Notes: generated by a model not told the origin, from the letters alone. DNA of 64,000 nucleotides from Caballeronia sp. M1242 (GCF_017220215.1 NZ_CP071129.1:2542001-2606000); one strand, 5' to 3'. Counted from the first letter of the stretch, positions 18,466 to 30,434 are shown. Made by a program: numbers and translations.

Positions 18466-19728
18466 ATGAGTGATTCCGCATTCCATTATGTCGACGGCGT
18501 GCTGCACGCCGAAGGCGTCTCCGCCGCGTCGCTCGCGCAGCAGTTTGGCACGCCGCTCTACGTCTATTCACGCGATGCGCTGACGCGCGCCTATCGCGCT
18601 TACGCCGATGCGTGCGCCGGACGCCCCGCGGTCGTGCATGTCGCCGTGAAGGCCAACAGCAATCTCGCGGTGCTCAACGTGTTCGCGCGCATGGGCGCCG
18701 GCTTCGATATCGTCTCGTCGGGCGAACTGGCGCGCGTGCTCGCGGCGGGCGGCAAGGCGGAGAACACGGTGTTTTCGGGCGTCGGCAAGTCGGCGGCGGA
18801 GATGCGCGAGGCGCTGGAAGCGGGCGTCAAATGCTTCAACGTCGAGTCGATTCCCGAGCTGCACGCGCTCAACGAAGTGGCAAAGTCGCTCGGCAAGCGC
18901 GCGCCGGTTTCGTTGCGCGTGAACCCGGACGTGGACGCGAAGACGCATCCGTACATCTCCACGGGCCTCAAGTCGAACAAGTTCGGCGTCGCGTTCAGCG
19001 ACGCGCGCGCGACGTATCGCGAGGCGCACGCGATGCCCAATCTCGACGTCGTCGGCATCGACTGTCATATCGGCTCGCAGATCACGGAAATCAGCCCGTA
19101 TCTCGACGCGCTCGACAAACTGCTCGAACTCGTCGAGCAGATCGAAGCGGACGGCATGTCCATTCGTCATGTGGACGTCGGCGGCGGTCTCGGCATCACG
19201 TACGACGACGAGACGCCGCCCGATATCGGCGATTTCGTGCGCGCGCTGCTCGCGCATATCCAAAAGCGCGGCCACGGTCAGCGGGAAGTGTACTTCGAGC
19301 CGGGGCGCTCGCTCGTCGGCAATGCGGGCGTGCTGCTGACGCGCGTCGAATACCTGAAGCCGGGCGAGGTGAAGAGCTTCGCAATCGTCGATGCCGCCAT
19401 GAACGACCTCGCGCGCCCCGCGATGTACGAGGCGTTTCATCGCATCGTGCCGGTCGTGAAGCGAGATGCGCCCGCGCACCGGTACGACGTGGTCGGCCCC
19501 GTCTGCGAAAGCGGCGACTGGCTCGGACGCGATCGCGATCTGGCTGTCGAGCCGGGCGACCTGCTCGCCATCTGCTCGGCCGGCGCGTACGGCTTCGTGA
19601 TGAGCTCGAACTACAACACGCGCCCGCGCGCCGCCGAAATCATGGTCGACGGCGAGCGCGCCCGCCTCGTGCGCCAACGCGAAGAGGTGCGGCAGTTGTT
19701 CGCCGGAGAGTCGATCCTGCCGGACTGA
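18466..19728 (+). CDS. lysA: Diaminopimelate decarboxylase
   Basis: LysA decarboxylates meso-diaminopimelate to L-lysine using PLP. This 420-residue fold-III enzyme has the PLP lysine in HVAVKANSN (Lys62), HIGSQ (201-205), the glycine loop DVGGGLGITY, the phosphate-binding EPGRS (278-282) and the partner-subunit CESGDWLG (Cys347). Length and motifs are normal. It lies downstream of lptM; in E. coli another DAP enzyme gene, dapF, takes this place. Confidence 0.96.
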   Translation: MSDSAFHYVDGVLHAEGVSAASLAQQFGTPLYVYSRDALTRAYRAYADACAGRPAVVHVAVKANSNLAVLNVFARMGAGFDIVSSGELARVLAAGGKAENTVFSGVGKSAAEMREALEAGVKCFNVESIPELHALNEVAKSLGKRAPVSLRVNPDVDAKTHPYISTGLKSNKFGVAFSDARATYREAHAMPNLDVVGIDCHIGSQITEISPYLDALDKLLELVEQIEADGMSIRHVDVGGGLGITYDDETPPDIGDFVRALLAHIQKRGHGQREVYFEPGRSLVGNAGVLLTRVEYLKPGEVKSFAIVDAAMNDLARPAMYEAFHRIVPVVKRDAPAHRYDVVGPVCESGDWLGRDRDLAVEPGDLLAICSAGAYGFVMSSNYNTRPRAAEIMVDGERARLVRQREEVRQLFAGESILPD

Positions 19729-19749
19729 CGCTCGCTCGAACGCAGACCG

Positions 19750-19778
19750 AAAAAGCGATGCCGAGGCATCGCTTTTTT
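19750..19778. terminator. Bidirectional terminator between lysA and msrQ
   Basis: A stem AAAAAGCGATGC/GCATCGCTTTTT around a CGAG loop has A and T runs on both sides, serving lysA on plus and msrQ on minus. It touches the msrQ stop codon. Confidence 0.85.
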
Positions 19779-20446
19779 CATGCGCGCGTCGCGGCTTTCG
19801 CCTTCAGCCACACAACGAGACGCCAGCCGAGCAACGCAATCACGATCGCGCCATAGATCTTCGGCAGTATCAGATCGTGCTTCCCCGCCTTCATCCACCA
19901 GAAGTGCAGGATGGCGAGCGCGGCGATGACATAGATCGCGCGATGCAGCGTCTGCCAGCGTCGGCCGAGCTTGCGCACCATCGCTTTGGGCGATGTGACG
20001 GCGAGCGGAATCAGCAACACGAACGCCGCGAATCCGACCGTGATGAACGGCCGCTTGCCGATGTCCTTCAGAATCTCTGCGACGTCGAACCACTTGTCGA
20101 ACCAGAAGTACGTCGTGAAATGCAGCGCGGCGTAAAAGAACGCAAAGAGCCCGATCATGCGGCGAAAGCGCACGAGCGCGGTCACGCCGGTCAGGCGTCT
20201 TGCGGGCGTGATGGCGAGCGCGATGCACAGGAATACGAGCGTCCAGAGCCCGGTCGAGCGCGTGATGAACTCGATCGGGTTCGCGCCCAGCCCGCCATGC
20301 ACGCCCGTCACGCCGAGCAGCACGAGGCGCGCGAGCGGATACAGCGCGGCAATGAACACGACGACCTTCGCGGGCACGATCCAGCGCGGCCCCGTCTGTG
20401 CGCGCGCCCGCGGCTGCGCCGTCTTGATATCGGTTGCCGTCGGCAT
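19778..20446 (-). CDS. msrQ: MsrQ, haem-binding membrane subunit of methionine sulfoxide reductase
   Basis: This 222-residue inner membrane haem b protein with about six helices passes electrons from the quinone pool or flavin reductase to periplasmic MsrP. The ferric-reductase-like domain shows conserved His in FFYAALHFTTYFWF and RRWQTLHRAIYVIAALAILHF (cores LHFTTY and LHRAIY). The ATG at 20446 begins MPTATDIK and lies 2 nt after the msrP stop, so the pair is coupled. Confidence 0.92.
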   Translation of the reverse strand: MPTATDIKTAQPRARAQTGPRWIVPAKVVVFIAALYPLARLVLLGVTGVHGGLGANPIEFITRSTGLWTLVFLCIALAITPARRLTGVTALVRFRRMIGLFAFFYAALHFTTYFWFDKWFDVAEILKDIGKRPFITVGFAAFVLLIPLAVTSPKAMVRKLGRRWQTLHRAIYVIAALAILHFWWMKAGKHDLILPKIYGAIVIALLGWRLVVWLKAKAATRA

Positions 20447-20448
20447 GG

Positions 20449-21438
<990 letters not shown>

Positions 21439-21510
21439 GGAGCCGACTCCTTTGCTTTCGCGATACACAGGCAAACAGCAGAACCAGTGCCCGTATTCCG
21501 CGCCCAAACG

Positions 21511-21543
21511 AAAAAAAACCGCCAGCGCGACGCATGGCGGTTT
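21511..21543 (-). terminator. Terminator of resB-ccsB
   Basis: On the minus strand AAACCGCCA/TGGCGGTTT with a 10-nt loop is followed by eight T. It lies 24 nt beyond the ccsB stop, separating that operon from msrPQ. Confidence 0.88.
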
Positions 21544-21566
21544 CTCCTTTTTCTATGCCGGCCGGC

Positions 21567-22769
21567 TCACAGCTTGCCGTAACTGTGCAAGCCCGACAGG
21601 AACATGTTGACGCCGAGGAACGCGAACGTCGTCACGATCAGACCCGTGAGCGCCCACCACGCCGCCGCCGCGCCGCGCAGGCCCTTCATCAGCCGCATGT
21701 GCAGCCACGCCGCGTAGTTCAGCCAGACGATCAGCGCCCACGTTTCCTTCGGGTCCCAGCTCCAGTAGCCGCCCCACGCTTCCGCCGCCCAGAGCGCGCC
21801 GAGAATGGTCGCGATGGTGAAGAACGCGAAGCCGACCGCGATCGACTTGTACATGACGTCGTCGAGCACTTCGAGCGACGGCAGGCGGTCCGCCAGCACG
21901 CCGCGCTGCTTGGCGAGATACGCGACCGACACCATCGCGGAAAGCGCGAAGCTGCCGTATCCGATGAAGTTCGCCGGCACGTGAATCTTCATCCACCAGC
22001 TTTGCAGCGCGGGTACGAGCGGCTGAATCTGCTGCGCGTCGCGCGCAATCGAATACCACATCAGGAAGCCGACGGCCGCGCTGATCACGAGCAGAACGAA
22101 CGCGCCCATTTGCCGCGTGGCGTAATGCTGCTCGTAGTAGAGGTAGAACAGCGACGTGATGAGGCAGAACAGCACGAAGACTTCGTACAGATTCGAAATG
22201 GGAATGTGGCCGACGTCGCTGCCGATCATGTACGACTCGTACCAGCGCACCATCATGCCGGTAAAGCCCATCAGCACGGCGACCCAGGTCATGCGGGAAC
22301 CGATCGCGCCGCCCGTCTGCGACCGCGTGACGAGCCCGATCCAGTAAAAGAGCGTGGCGAGAATGAAGAGCGCGCTCATCCACAGAATCGCGGACTGGCT
22401 AGACAGGAAATACTTGAGGAAGAAATTGGTGTCGGCGCGCGCCAGATCGTGCTGATAAAGCTGAATCGACAGCAGCGACATGACCGCGATCAGCGCGATC
22501 AGCAAGCGCACCGGCTTCCAGCGCCAGCCGAGCACGACGAAGGTCGGCACGGCGCCGACCAGCACCGCCGTGTCGTACCCGTCCATGTACGCGTGATAGC
22601 GGTTGAGCGCGAAACCCGCGCCCGCGACCATCGCGAGGGCGAACAGCCAATCGAGCGCGCCGAGCCTGCGGAAGAACGGACGGTCGTCGAACACGGCGAC
22701 ATCGGGAAGGCTCGATGCCGGACGTTCCGTCTTGGCGGAGGCGTGGGAGGAAGTCTGTGTGAGGTCCAT
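21567..22769 (-). CDS. ccsB: Cytochrome c biogenesis protein CcsB (ResC/CcsA-type haem lyase subunit)
   Basis: This 400-residue multi-spanning protein is the haem-handling half of System II cytochrome c maturation. The WWD signature WGGYWSWDPKETWALIVW precedes periplasmic His motifs, near residues 325-345. About eight membrane helices are visible. The ATG at 22769 lies 4 nt after the resB stop; the upstream in-frame extension overlaps resB and is ignored. The product works with ResB to ligate haem to CXXCH proteins such as the cytochrome c4 encoded upstream. Confidence 0.94.
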   Translation of the reverse strand: MDLTQTSSHASAKTERPASSLPDVAVFDDRPFFRRLGALDWLFALAMVAGAGFALNRYHAYMDGYDTAVLVGAVPTFVVLGWRWKPVRLLIALIAVMSLLSIQLYQHDLARADTNFFLKYFLSSQSAILWMSALFILATLFYWIGLVTRSQTGGAIGSRMTWVAVLMGFTGMMVRWYESYMIGSDVGHIPISNLYEVFVLFCLITSLFYLYYEQHYATRQMGAFVLLVISAAVGFLMWYSIARDAQQIQPLVPALQSWWMKIHVPANFIGYGSFALSAMVSVAYLAKQRGVLADRLPSLEVLDDVMYKSIAVGFAFFTIATILGALWAAEAWGGYWSWDPKETWALIVWLNYAAWLHMRLMKGLRGAAAAWWALTGLIVTTFAFLGVNMFLSGLHSYGKL

Positions 22770-22773
22770 GATC

Positions 22774-25017
22774 TTACCGTGATGAAACTTCCGAGCTCGC
22801 GGCTTCGGATTGCGATTGCGGCGCGGCGGACGCCGGCGCATTCTGAGCGGTCGGTGGCGCGGCCGGGTCGATCGGCGAAGCGCCCAGCGCCGCGCCGACC
22901 GACGCCCGCGTGCGCTCGAATTCCTTCTCGAAGTCGAGCGTCCGGCGCGCTGTGGACATGGCCATCAGCACGCTTGCGCCGCCCTGCCCCGAATCTTTGA
23001 GCCAGAACCAGAGCCGGCGTTCACGAACATAGAACATCGAGAAGATGCCGACGACCAGCAGAAGGCTGCCAAGATACACCACTTTTTTACCCGGCGCGCG
23101 CGTCAACTGGAATACCGAGGCTTGCACCTGCTTGAACGAATCCAGTTGCAGGAAGACGGGAGAACCGTACAGAAAGCTGTCAGAAAGCGCGTTGATGGAA
23201 GCCTGAACGAACGCCGTGCTCTTTTCGTCGATCTTCGCGTCCGGCTCGCCGTTCTGCTCGCGCGACAGTTGCCAGACGTCCCACATGGCGCCTTCCAGCA
23301 TGCGCATCAGCAGGCCCGCGGCCTTTTCTTGTTCGCCCTTCGGCACGGATTTGTCGATAAATGCGGCGATGCTCTGGAAACCGCCGTTCATCTGACCATT
23401 CGCGCTCGTCGCGCCGTTTGCGTCCGCGCCGGCGAACAGGTTCAGCACGCGCAGCGCGCTTTCTTCCAGATGCTTCTGCAACTCGGCGTTTTCCTGCGGC
23501 ACCGAGCGCATGGCGAATCGGTGAGCCGCCGCGGCGCGCGTCGCGGGCGTTTGCAGCGCGGCGCGCAAGTTCATCCACTGCTTGACGGAGCCTTGCTCGT
23601 CGGCGGGAATGCGCAGATAGCGGAACGGATCGTTCGGGCTCACGCGCATGCCGGCGAGGAACATTCGCTGACCGCCGACATCTACCGGCAGCATGTAGTT
23701 GCTGTACTCGCGCGCCTGGCCGTCCGTGCCGCGCACCTTGTACTGCACCGACGGGCCGATATTGCGCAGATCCGTCGGCCGCGACGTCTTCGCGCCGGAA
23801 CCGAGACGCTCGTCGAACGCGTCGCGCAGCGTTTCCTTCTTGCCGACGCCGCGCGCATCCGGCGCGCCGCTGCCGTCCGTCATGTTCTCGACGTTGATCG
23901 CGCGGAAATCCGTGAATTCGACGGTTTCGCCCTGCGCGCCCGCGAACTGCGATGCAACCGGCGCGGTGCCGCCGATCGTCCCGTTGAAGGGCGAGGTCTT
24001 CGCGCTGCCGCCCGTCATCGGCCAGGCGGTCATTTCGAGTTTGGAGCCGCCGTCCTGAAAGCTGGATTGATAGATGGACACGCCGTCGTACGTGAACGGC
24101 TTGTTCACTTCGACGCGCGCCGGAATGCGCTTGCCGGTCTTGTGGTCGATCACGACGATATCGCTCGCGAAGAGCTTCGGCATGCCGGTCGAGTAGTAAT
24201 CGACGATGAACTTGTCGAGCTGAATCGAGAACGGCAGGTCCTGAATGATCGAGCCGTCCTGCTGATTCAGAATGGCCGTGCCGACGTACTGCCCTTCCGG
24301 CACCCAGGCGTAGCCGCGAAACGTCGGGTTCGACGTGGAAAGGCGATGTTCGGCGGGAATGTCGTTGATGACCGCGTTCGTGGCGACCGGCGTCTTGTTG
24401 AAGAGCCACATTTGCAGCTTGATCGGCAGATTGCTGTCCAGCAACCCGCCGATGCAGATCACGACGATCGCGAGGTGCGCCGAGATATAGCCCAGCTTCG
24501 TGAGCGCGCCGCGCTTGCCGGCGATCAGCGTCGCGCCGGTGTCGGTCTCGCGCCGGACGAAGCGATAGCCCATCTTCGCGCTGAGGCGTTCGAGCGTCGC
24601 AGCAGTCTGAGCGCGATCCGCGCCAACCAGGAACTCGCCCTTGTGATGGAACGCGCGCAGGCTGCCTTCATGCACGCGATCCTTCCAGTTCTTGATATCC
24701 GCGATCATCTTCGGGCCATTGCGCACGACGCACAGCGACACCGAAATCACGAGGAATACGAGGATCAGCATGAACCACCACGCGCTGTACACGTTGTAGA
24801 GGCTCAGGCCGCGGAAGATGTCCGCCCAGAACGGGCCGAACTGGTTGACGTAGTTGGGATACGGGTCTTCCTGCGTCAGCACGGTGCCGATGATGCTCGC
24901 AATCGCCAGCACGACCAGCAAGGCGATGGCAAAGCGCATCGAACTCACGAGCTCGACGAAATGCTTCATGGCGCGACGGCTCGATTTCGACTGCAATCCC
25001 GATGTGGTGATGCTCAT
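22774..25017 (-). CDS. resB: Cytochrome c biogenesis protein ResB (Ccs1)
   Basis: This 747-residue System II partner of CcsB has three N-terminal membrane helices (SSMRFAIALLVVLAIASIIG, WWFMLILVFLVISVSL, and YISAHLAIVVICIGGLL), a large periplasmic domain (about 210-630), a fourth helix (VVYLGSLLLVVGIFSMFYV) and a low-complexity Ala/Pro/Ser tail of some 50 residues. The start at 25017 gives the family's MSITTSG opening. Its role is to hold and reduce apocytochrome for haem attachment. Preceded by the terminator of the cytochrome c4 gene. Confidence 0.94.
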   Translation of the reverse strand: MSITTSGLQSKSSRRAMKHFVELVSSMRFAIALLVVLAIASIIGTVLTQEDPYPNYVNQFGPFWADIFRGLSLYNVYSAWWFMLILVFLVISVSLCVVRNGPKMIADIKNWKDRVHEGSLRAFHHKGEFLVGADRAQTAATLERLSAKMGYRFVRRETDTGATLIAGKRGALTKLGYISAHLAIVVICIGGLLDSNLPIKLQMWLFNKTPVATNAVINDIPAEHRLSTSNPTFRGYAWVPEGQYVGTAILNQQDGSIIQDLPFSIQLDKFIVDYYSTGMPKLFASDIVVIDHKTGKRIPARVEVNKPFTYDGVSIYQSSFQDGGSKLEMTAWPMTGGSAKTSPFNGTIGGTAPVASQFAGAQGETVEFTDFRAINVENMTDGSGAPDARGVGKKETLRDAFDERLGSGAKTSRPTDLRNIGPSVQYKVRGTDGQAREYSNYMLPVDVGGQRMFLAGMRVSPNDPFRYLRIPADEQGSVKQWMNLRAALQTPATRAAAAHRFAMRSVPQENAELQKHLEESALRVLNLFAGADANGATSANGQMNGGFQSIAAFIDKSVPKGEQEKAAGLLMRMLEGAMWDVWQLSREQNGEPDAKIDEKSTAFVQASINALSDSFLYGSPVFLQLDSFKQVQASVFQLTRAPGKKVVYLGSLLLVVGIFSMFYVRERRLWFWLKDSGQGGASVLMAMSTARRTLDFEKEFERTRASVGAALGASPIDPAAPPTAQNAPASAAPQSQSEAASSEVSSR

Positions 25018-25036
25018 TCAAACTCCGGCTGACAGC

Positions 25037-25088
25037 AAAAAAGGGTGGAGACGTAAGCGGTCTGACCGACCGACGTCCCACCCTTTTT
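25037..25088 (-). terminator. Terminator of the cytochrome c4 gene
   Basis: On the minus strand an 11-bp CCACCCTTTTT-type stem continues after a one-base bulge into GACGT/ACGTC, with a T run at the 3' side. It lies between cytochrome c4 and resB. Confidence 0.88.
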
Positions 25089-25192
25089 CTTGTTTTCGCG
25101 CCTGCCTCTGTGGGCCGGCTTCGTGCGTAGTATGGGCGATTCCCCGCGTTTTTGCTCTTCGCCGGGGACCGCTGGACGCTCTCGTGCTGCGT

Positions 25193-25855
25193 TTAATGCA
25201 ATCCGGCGACGTAATCCGCTACCGCTTTCATTTCCGCTTCGTTCAGGCGCGACGCGATGGCGTGCATCGGTTCGCTGTTGTTGCGCGTGCCCTGGGCGAA
25301 GGCATTGAGTTGCGCGACGGTGTAATCGCCCCACTGCCACGACAGCCGCGGATACTGCACCGGAATGCCCATGCCCGTCGCGCCGTGGCACGCGGCGCAC
25401 GCCGGCACGCCCTTGTCGGCGATGCCGCCGCGATAGATCTTCTGGCCGAGCGCGACGTCGGTCTTGTCGCGAGCGTAGTTCGGCTTGGTTTGCTGAGACG
25501 CAAAGTACGCCGCCACGTTCACCATGTCCTGATCCGACAGCGCCCCGGCAACGCCCGTCATGATCGGATTGTTGCGGGCCGGCGCCTTTGCGCCCGGCTG
25601 CGTCTTGTAATCCTTCAACTGCTTGACGATGTAGTCCGCGTGCTGCCCCGCGAGCTTGGGAAACGCGGCGCCGGCGCTGTTGCCGTCCGCTGCGTGACAC
25701 GCTGCGCAAACCTGGGTCGCGATGGCCTGCCCTCTTGCCGCATCCGGCTTGGCCGGCTGTGCCGCCTCCGCCGCATTCACTGAAACCGATACCGCCAATC
25801 CACCGAGAGCCGCCGCTGCCTGAAGCACCACCAGAGACCTGTACAGTCGGTTCAT
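25193..25855 (-). CDS. Dihaem cytochrome c4
   Basis: This 220-residue periplasmic protein has a signal peptide (1-28) and two cytochrome c domains. The haem sites are CAACH (Cys50-His54) and CAACH (Cys153-His157), with likely Met ligands in NPIMTG (Met99) and EPMHAI (Met197). Cytochrome c4 passes electrons to terminal oxidases. The ATG at 25855 is chosen for the signal peptide; the upstream in-frame region lacks similarity. Its own maturation machinery (resB-ccsB) is directly downstream. Confidence 0.93.
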   Translation of the reverse strand: MNRLYRSLVVLQAAAALGGLAVSVSVNAAEAAQPAKPDAARGQAIATQVCAACHAADGNSAGAAFPKLAGQHADYIVKQLKDYKTQPGAKAPARNNPIMTGVAGALSDQDMVNVAAYFASQQTKPNYARDKTDVALGQKIYRGGIADKGVPACAACHGATGMGIPVQYPRLSWQWGDYTVAQLNAFAQGTRNNSEPMHAIASRLNEAEMKAVADYVAGLH

Positions 25856-26037
25856 TCGCGTACCCTGTTTTTCGTCTTGTGAGAATGTTAGGTTCTGCAA
25901 AAAACGACGGCAGCCGGATATGGCCGCAAGTACCCGAACGAAAGGGCTCAAAAGATGCCCTGAAACTGTCTCGCTCCTTTATGGGTGACGCCTGCAGCCT
26001 GGGTCTTGCGCCCATGCGGGTCTTTAAAAATCCGTCG

Positions 26038-26049
26038 TATTGTACAATA
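26038..26049. repeat. 12-bp perfect palindrome in the divergent cytochrome c4/engB gap
   Basis: TATTGTACAATA is fully symmetric and contains TACAAT on both strands, so it can serve as a -10 in either direction or as a dimeric regulator site. It lies 116 nt upstream of engB and 183 nt upstream of cytochrome c4. Confidence 0.4.
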
Positions 26050-26164
26050 ACCCGCTACACGCAAAGACGCCAGTCGGGGCATGCCCAGTATCGCCGGGGT
26101 TCTCTAGGCTTCGAGTCGACGCCTCTCTCTCGCGCTCTTTCGCGCGCTTTCGTCCCGCCCGCCA

Positions 26165-26818
26165 ATGCCATTTCTGCTCCATCAAGCCCGCTTCTTCACC
26201 ACGGTCAATCACCTGCGCGATCTTCCGCCGACGCCGCAGCCGGAAATCGCATTCGCGGGTCGCTCGAACGCCGGAAAGTCGACGGCGATCAACGTGCTCT
26301 GCAATCAGAAACGGCTCGCGTTCGCGAGTAAGACGCCGGGACGCACGCAGCACATCAACTACTTCTCAGTGGGGCCGGAAGCCGCGCCGGTCGGGCATCT
26401 CGTCGACTTGCCGGGCTACGGCTACGCCGAAGTGCCCGGCGCGGCGAAGGCGCACTGGCAGCAGTTGCTCTCGACCTACCTTCAGAGCCGCGCGCAACTA
26501 CGCGGCATGATTCTGATGATGGATTCGCGCCGTCCGCTGACGGAACTCGACCGCATCATGGTCGACTGGTTCGCGCCGACCGGCAAGCCGATCCACGCGC
26601 TCCTCACAAAGTGCGACAAATTGACGCGACAAGAGATGACCAACGCCCTGCGCGCGACGCAGAAGTCGTTCGGCGAATACAAGGCCGCCGGTTATCGCGG
26701 GGAGTTGAGCGTGCAGTTGTTTTCCGCCCTCAAGCGCACGGGCCTCGACGAAGCGCACGAATTGATCGAAAGCTGGCTTTTGCCCGCCGAAGCGGCATCC
26801 GAAGACGCGGCCGAGTGA
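26165..26818 (+). CDS. engB: Ribosome biogenesis GTPase EngB (YihA/YsxC)
   Basis: This 217-residue TRAFAC GTPase is needed for 50S subunit assembly. G motifs: G1 GRSNAGKS (32-39), G2 Thr in KTPGRTQ, G3 DLPGYG, G4 TKCD, G5 SALKRTG (usually SS/SA). The N-terminal [19 protein letters not shown] is the usual opening. It is monocistronic; the next plus-strand gene is hemB after 260 nt. Confidence 0.95.
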   Translation: MPFLLHQARFFTTVNHLRDLPPTPQPEIAFAGRSNAGKSTAINVLCNQKRLAFASKTPGRTQHINYFSVGPEAAPVGHLVDLPGYGYAEVPGAAKAHWQQLLSTYLQSRAQLRGMILMMDSRRPLTELDRIMVDWFAPTGKPIHALLTKCDKLTRQEMTNALRATQKSFGEYKAAGYRGELSVQLFSALKRTGLDEAHELIESWLLPAEAASEDAAE

Positions 26819-26826
26819 TCTCGTAG

Positions 26827-28077
<1,251 letters not shown>

Positions 28078-28097
28078 AACTGCGCTTTGGAAGATCA

Positions 28098-28130
28098 AAG
28101 GGCGATGCCTTGGGGCATCGCCCTTTTCTT
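28098..28130. terminator. Bidirectional terminator between hemB and dsbD
   Basis: A 12-bp stem AAGGGCGATGCC/GGCATCGCCCTT with loop TTGG is followed on plus by TTCTTTT. It also works for convergent dsbD on minus. Confidence 0.85.
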
Positions 28131-29966
28131 TTAGCCGTTCGAAGGCCCGAGCTTGTCGAGGCGCTTCAGGAACGTGTCCGCCGACTCATAGCCGACGACG
28201 CGCAAAACCTCGTTGCCCTGAGCGTCGAAGAAAATGATGCCCGGTGGCCCGAACAGCTTGAAACGCTTCAGCAGCGCCTGATCGTCCGCATTGTTCGCGG
28301 TGACGTCGGCGCGCAGCAGGTTCAGTTGGGCGAGTCGCGCCTGAACGCGGGCATCGGAGAAGGTCAGGTTCTCCATTTCCTTGCAGGAGACGCACCAGTC
28401 CGCGTAGAAGTCCAGCATCGCCGGGCGGGCGGCGGCTTTGACGGCTGAGTCCAGTTCCGTCGACGATCGCACTGGCGCGAAAGTCGGCGATTGATTCCGC
28501 GCGGCGGCAGTCGCGGACGGATCGGCGCGCGATGTCAGAACGGCGAGCGGCTGCAACGGATCGGTCGATCCCGCCGCGAGACCGACGATAAGCGCGGCCG
28601 CCCAAATCACGCAAACTGCACCGAGCCCGCGCCCGAGGCGCTTCCACACGGTTGCCGGCCTAGCCGTGACCGCGCCGAAGACGCCGAGCGACGCGGCCGC
28701 AATCAAGAGCCACAGCGCGCCGAGCAACATACGCGCGACGCCGCCGATCACCGGCCACACGATCCACAACGCCGCCGCCAGCAGCATGACGCCGAAGAAA
28801 ACCTTCACGCCGTCCATCCATGCGCCCGCTCGCGGCAGAATTGAGCCGGCGCCGAGCCCGATAACCAGCAGCGGCACACCGAGACCGATGCCCATCGCGA
28901 ACAGCGCAGCACCGCCGAGTAGCGCGTTGCCCGTATGTGCGATGAACGCCAGCACTGCGAAAAGCGGCGCCGTCATGCACGCGCCGACGACGAGCGCCGA
29001 CAACGCGCCCATCACGGCGACCGCGGCGAATTTGCCGCCGCTGCGCTTCTGCGATGCCTCGTTCACGCTGCTCTGCCACCGCTCGGGCAGCGCGATATCG
29101 ACGCCCGAGATCAACGTGACAGCGAAGACGGTGAGCACGACGCCGAACGCGCCGAGCACCCACGGGTTCTGGAGCCACGCGCCGAGACTCTGGCCGATCA
29201 GCGCCGCCGCCACGCCGAGCGCGGTGTACACGAGCGCCATGCCGACGACATAGGAAACGGAAAGCGCAAAGCCGCGCGCCCGCGTCACGCGCGCGCCCTC
29301 GCCGACAATAATGGCGGAGAGAATCGGGATCATCGGGTACGAGCACGGCAGCAGACTCAGCACCATACCCGCCAGAAAGTACAGACCGACGACGGCGAAG
29401 AACCCGCCGCCTTCGAGCATGGACTGCGCGTAGTCGGCGCTCGTTGCGCGCTCGAAGAAGGATTGCGATGCATCCGTCGCCGGTTTGCTCGACGTCGAAG
29501 CGCCCGCAGGCTGCAACGCGGCGCCTTTCACGCGATACGTGCGCTCCATCGGCGGGTAACAGATGCCCTGATCGGCGCAACCTTGCGATGTTACGGCCAG
29601 TTCGAAGGGGCCCTTCGCCTGCGCGACGGGAATGCGGATCAGCAACTCGCCGCGATACGTCTCGACGTCCTTGTTAAACGTCTGGTCGAAGTGGACTTTG
29701 CCCGCCGGCAATTGAGCAGCGCCGATAGTCGCCTCGCCGCTCTTGACCGCGAAAGCGAACCGCTCGCGGTACATGTAGTAGCCGTCGGCGATCTTGTACC
29801 GCACGTCGACTTCGCCCGGCTGCTCGGAGGCGCTGAATCGGAACGCGACAGCCGGGTCGAGGAAATCGTCGGCAGCGCGCGCCGCGCCGATCACACCGCA
29901 GCACACGGCCAGCAGCAGCAAGGCGCCCCACGCGCGACGCCCGAAGAGTCGGAAAAGCTCAAACAT
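28131..29966 (-). CDS. dsbD: Thiol:disulfide interchange protein DsbD
   Basis: DsbD moves electrons from cytoplasmic thioredoxin across the inner membrane to periplasmic DsbC and cytochrome c maturation. This 611-residue protein has a signal peptide, an N-terminal alpha domain with the redox pair in QGCADQGICYPP, a central eight-helix domain with Cys in LLPCSYPMIPILSA and VVGACMTAPLFA, and a C-terminal thioredoxin domain with DFYADWCVSCKEME. The ATG at 29966 overlaps the end of cutA and gives a proper signal peptide. An ATG eight codons upstream is an alternative. Confidence 0.93.
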   Translation of the reverse strand: MFELFRLFGRRAWGALLLLAVCCGVIGAARAADDFLDPAVAFRFSASEQPGEVDVRYKIADGYYMYRERFAFAVKSGEATIGAAQLPAGKVHFDQTFNKDVETYRGELLIRIPVAQAKGPFELAVTSQGCADQGICYPPMERTYRVKGAALQPAGASTSSKPATDASQSFFERATSADYAQSMLEGGGFFAVVGLYFLAGMVLSLLPCSYPMIPILSAIIVGEGARVTRARGFALSVSYVVGMALVYTALGVAAALIGQSLGAWLQNPWVLGAFGVVLTVFAVTLISGVDIALPERWQSSVNEASQKRSGGKFAAVAVMGALSALVVGACMTAPLFAVLAFIAHTGNALLGGAALFAMGIGLGVPLLVIGLGAGSILPRAGAWMDGVKVFFGVMLLAAALWIVWPVIGGVARMLLGALWLLIAAASLGVFGAVTARPATVWKRLGRGLGAVCVIWAAALIVGLAAGSTDPLQPLAVLTSRADPSATAAARNQSPTFAPVRSSTELDSAVKAAARPAMLDFYADWCVSCKEMENLTFSDARVQARLAQLNLLRADVTANNADDQALLKRFKLFGPPGIIFFDAQGNEVLRVVGYESADTFLKRLDKLGPSNG

Positions 29967-30291
29967 GAATAGAACGCTGCGTTTCTGCATTGACCCACTG
30001 GCCGTAAGCCGGCGAAGCGTCCGCCTGCCAGACAAGGATCTCGGGCGTTTCGTACGGATGCCGCTGCGCGACGAACCGCTGAAGCTCATCTGCACGCGCG
30101 ACGCTCGTTTTGATCAGCATCTGCACTTCCTGCGACGACTCCACCGCGCCCTTCCAGTGATAGTGCGATTCAACCGCGCCGAGCTTGGTGACGCACGCGG
30201 CGAGACGCGCTTCGAGAATGCCCTGAGCGAGCGCGTTCGCCGATTCGGCATCGGGCAACGTGGTCAGCATCAGGACGACGGGAACGTTCAC
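29959..30291 (-). CDS. cutA: Divalent-cation tolerance protein CutA
   Basis: This 110-residue small trimeric PII-like protein opens MNVPVVLMLTTLPD and contains the family core AACVTKLGAVESHYHWKG and the C-terminal HPYETPEILVW. The GTG at 30291 is chosen since GGAG lies 6 nt upstream and the length is normal; the open frame continues upstream without similarity. Its end overlaps the dsbD start by 8 nt, as cutA-dsbD commonly do. Confidence 0.92.
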   Translation of the reverse strand: MNVPVVLMLTTLPDAESANALAQGILEARLAACVTKLGAVESHYHWKGAVESSQEVQMLIKTSVARADELQRFVAQRHPYETPEILVWQADASPAYGQWVNAETQRSIHV

Positions 30292-30390
30292 TCGCGGCTC
30301 CAGATAAGCAGGTAACGACCAATATCGTAGCATTCGCGCACTGCGCCGCATCACTACCGAACCAGCCCACGGAAAGGTAACGCCAAAAGC

Positions 30391-30419
30391 AAAAAGGCCA
30401 AGCTGAGCTTGGCCTTTTT
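30391..30419. terminator. Terminator after rplQ, end of the ribosomal run
   Basis: A 12-bp stem AAAAAGGCCAAG/CTTGGCCTTTTT with loop CTGAG is symmetric in its A/T runs. On minus it closes the alpha operon after rplQ, 15 nt past the stop. Confidence 0.88.
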
Positions 30420-30434
30420 GCTGACTACCGAAAC

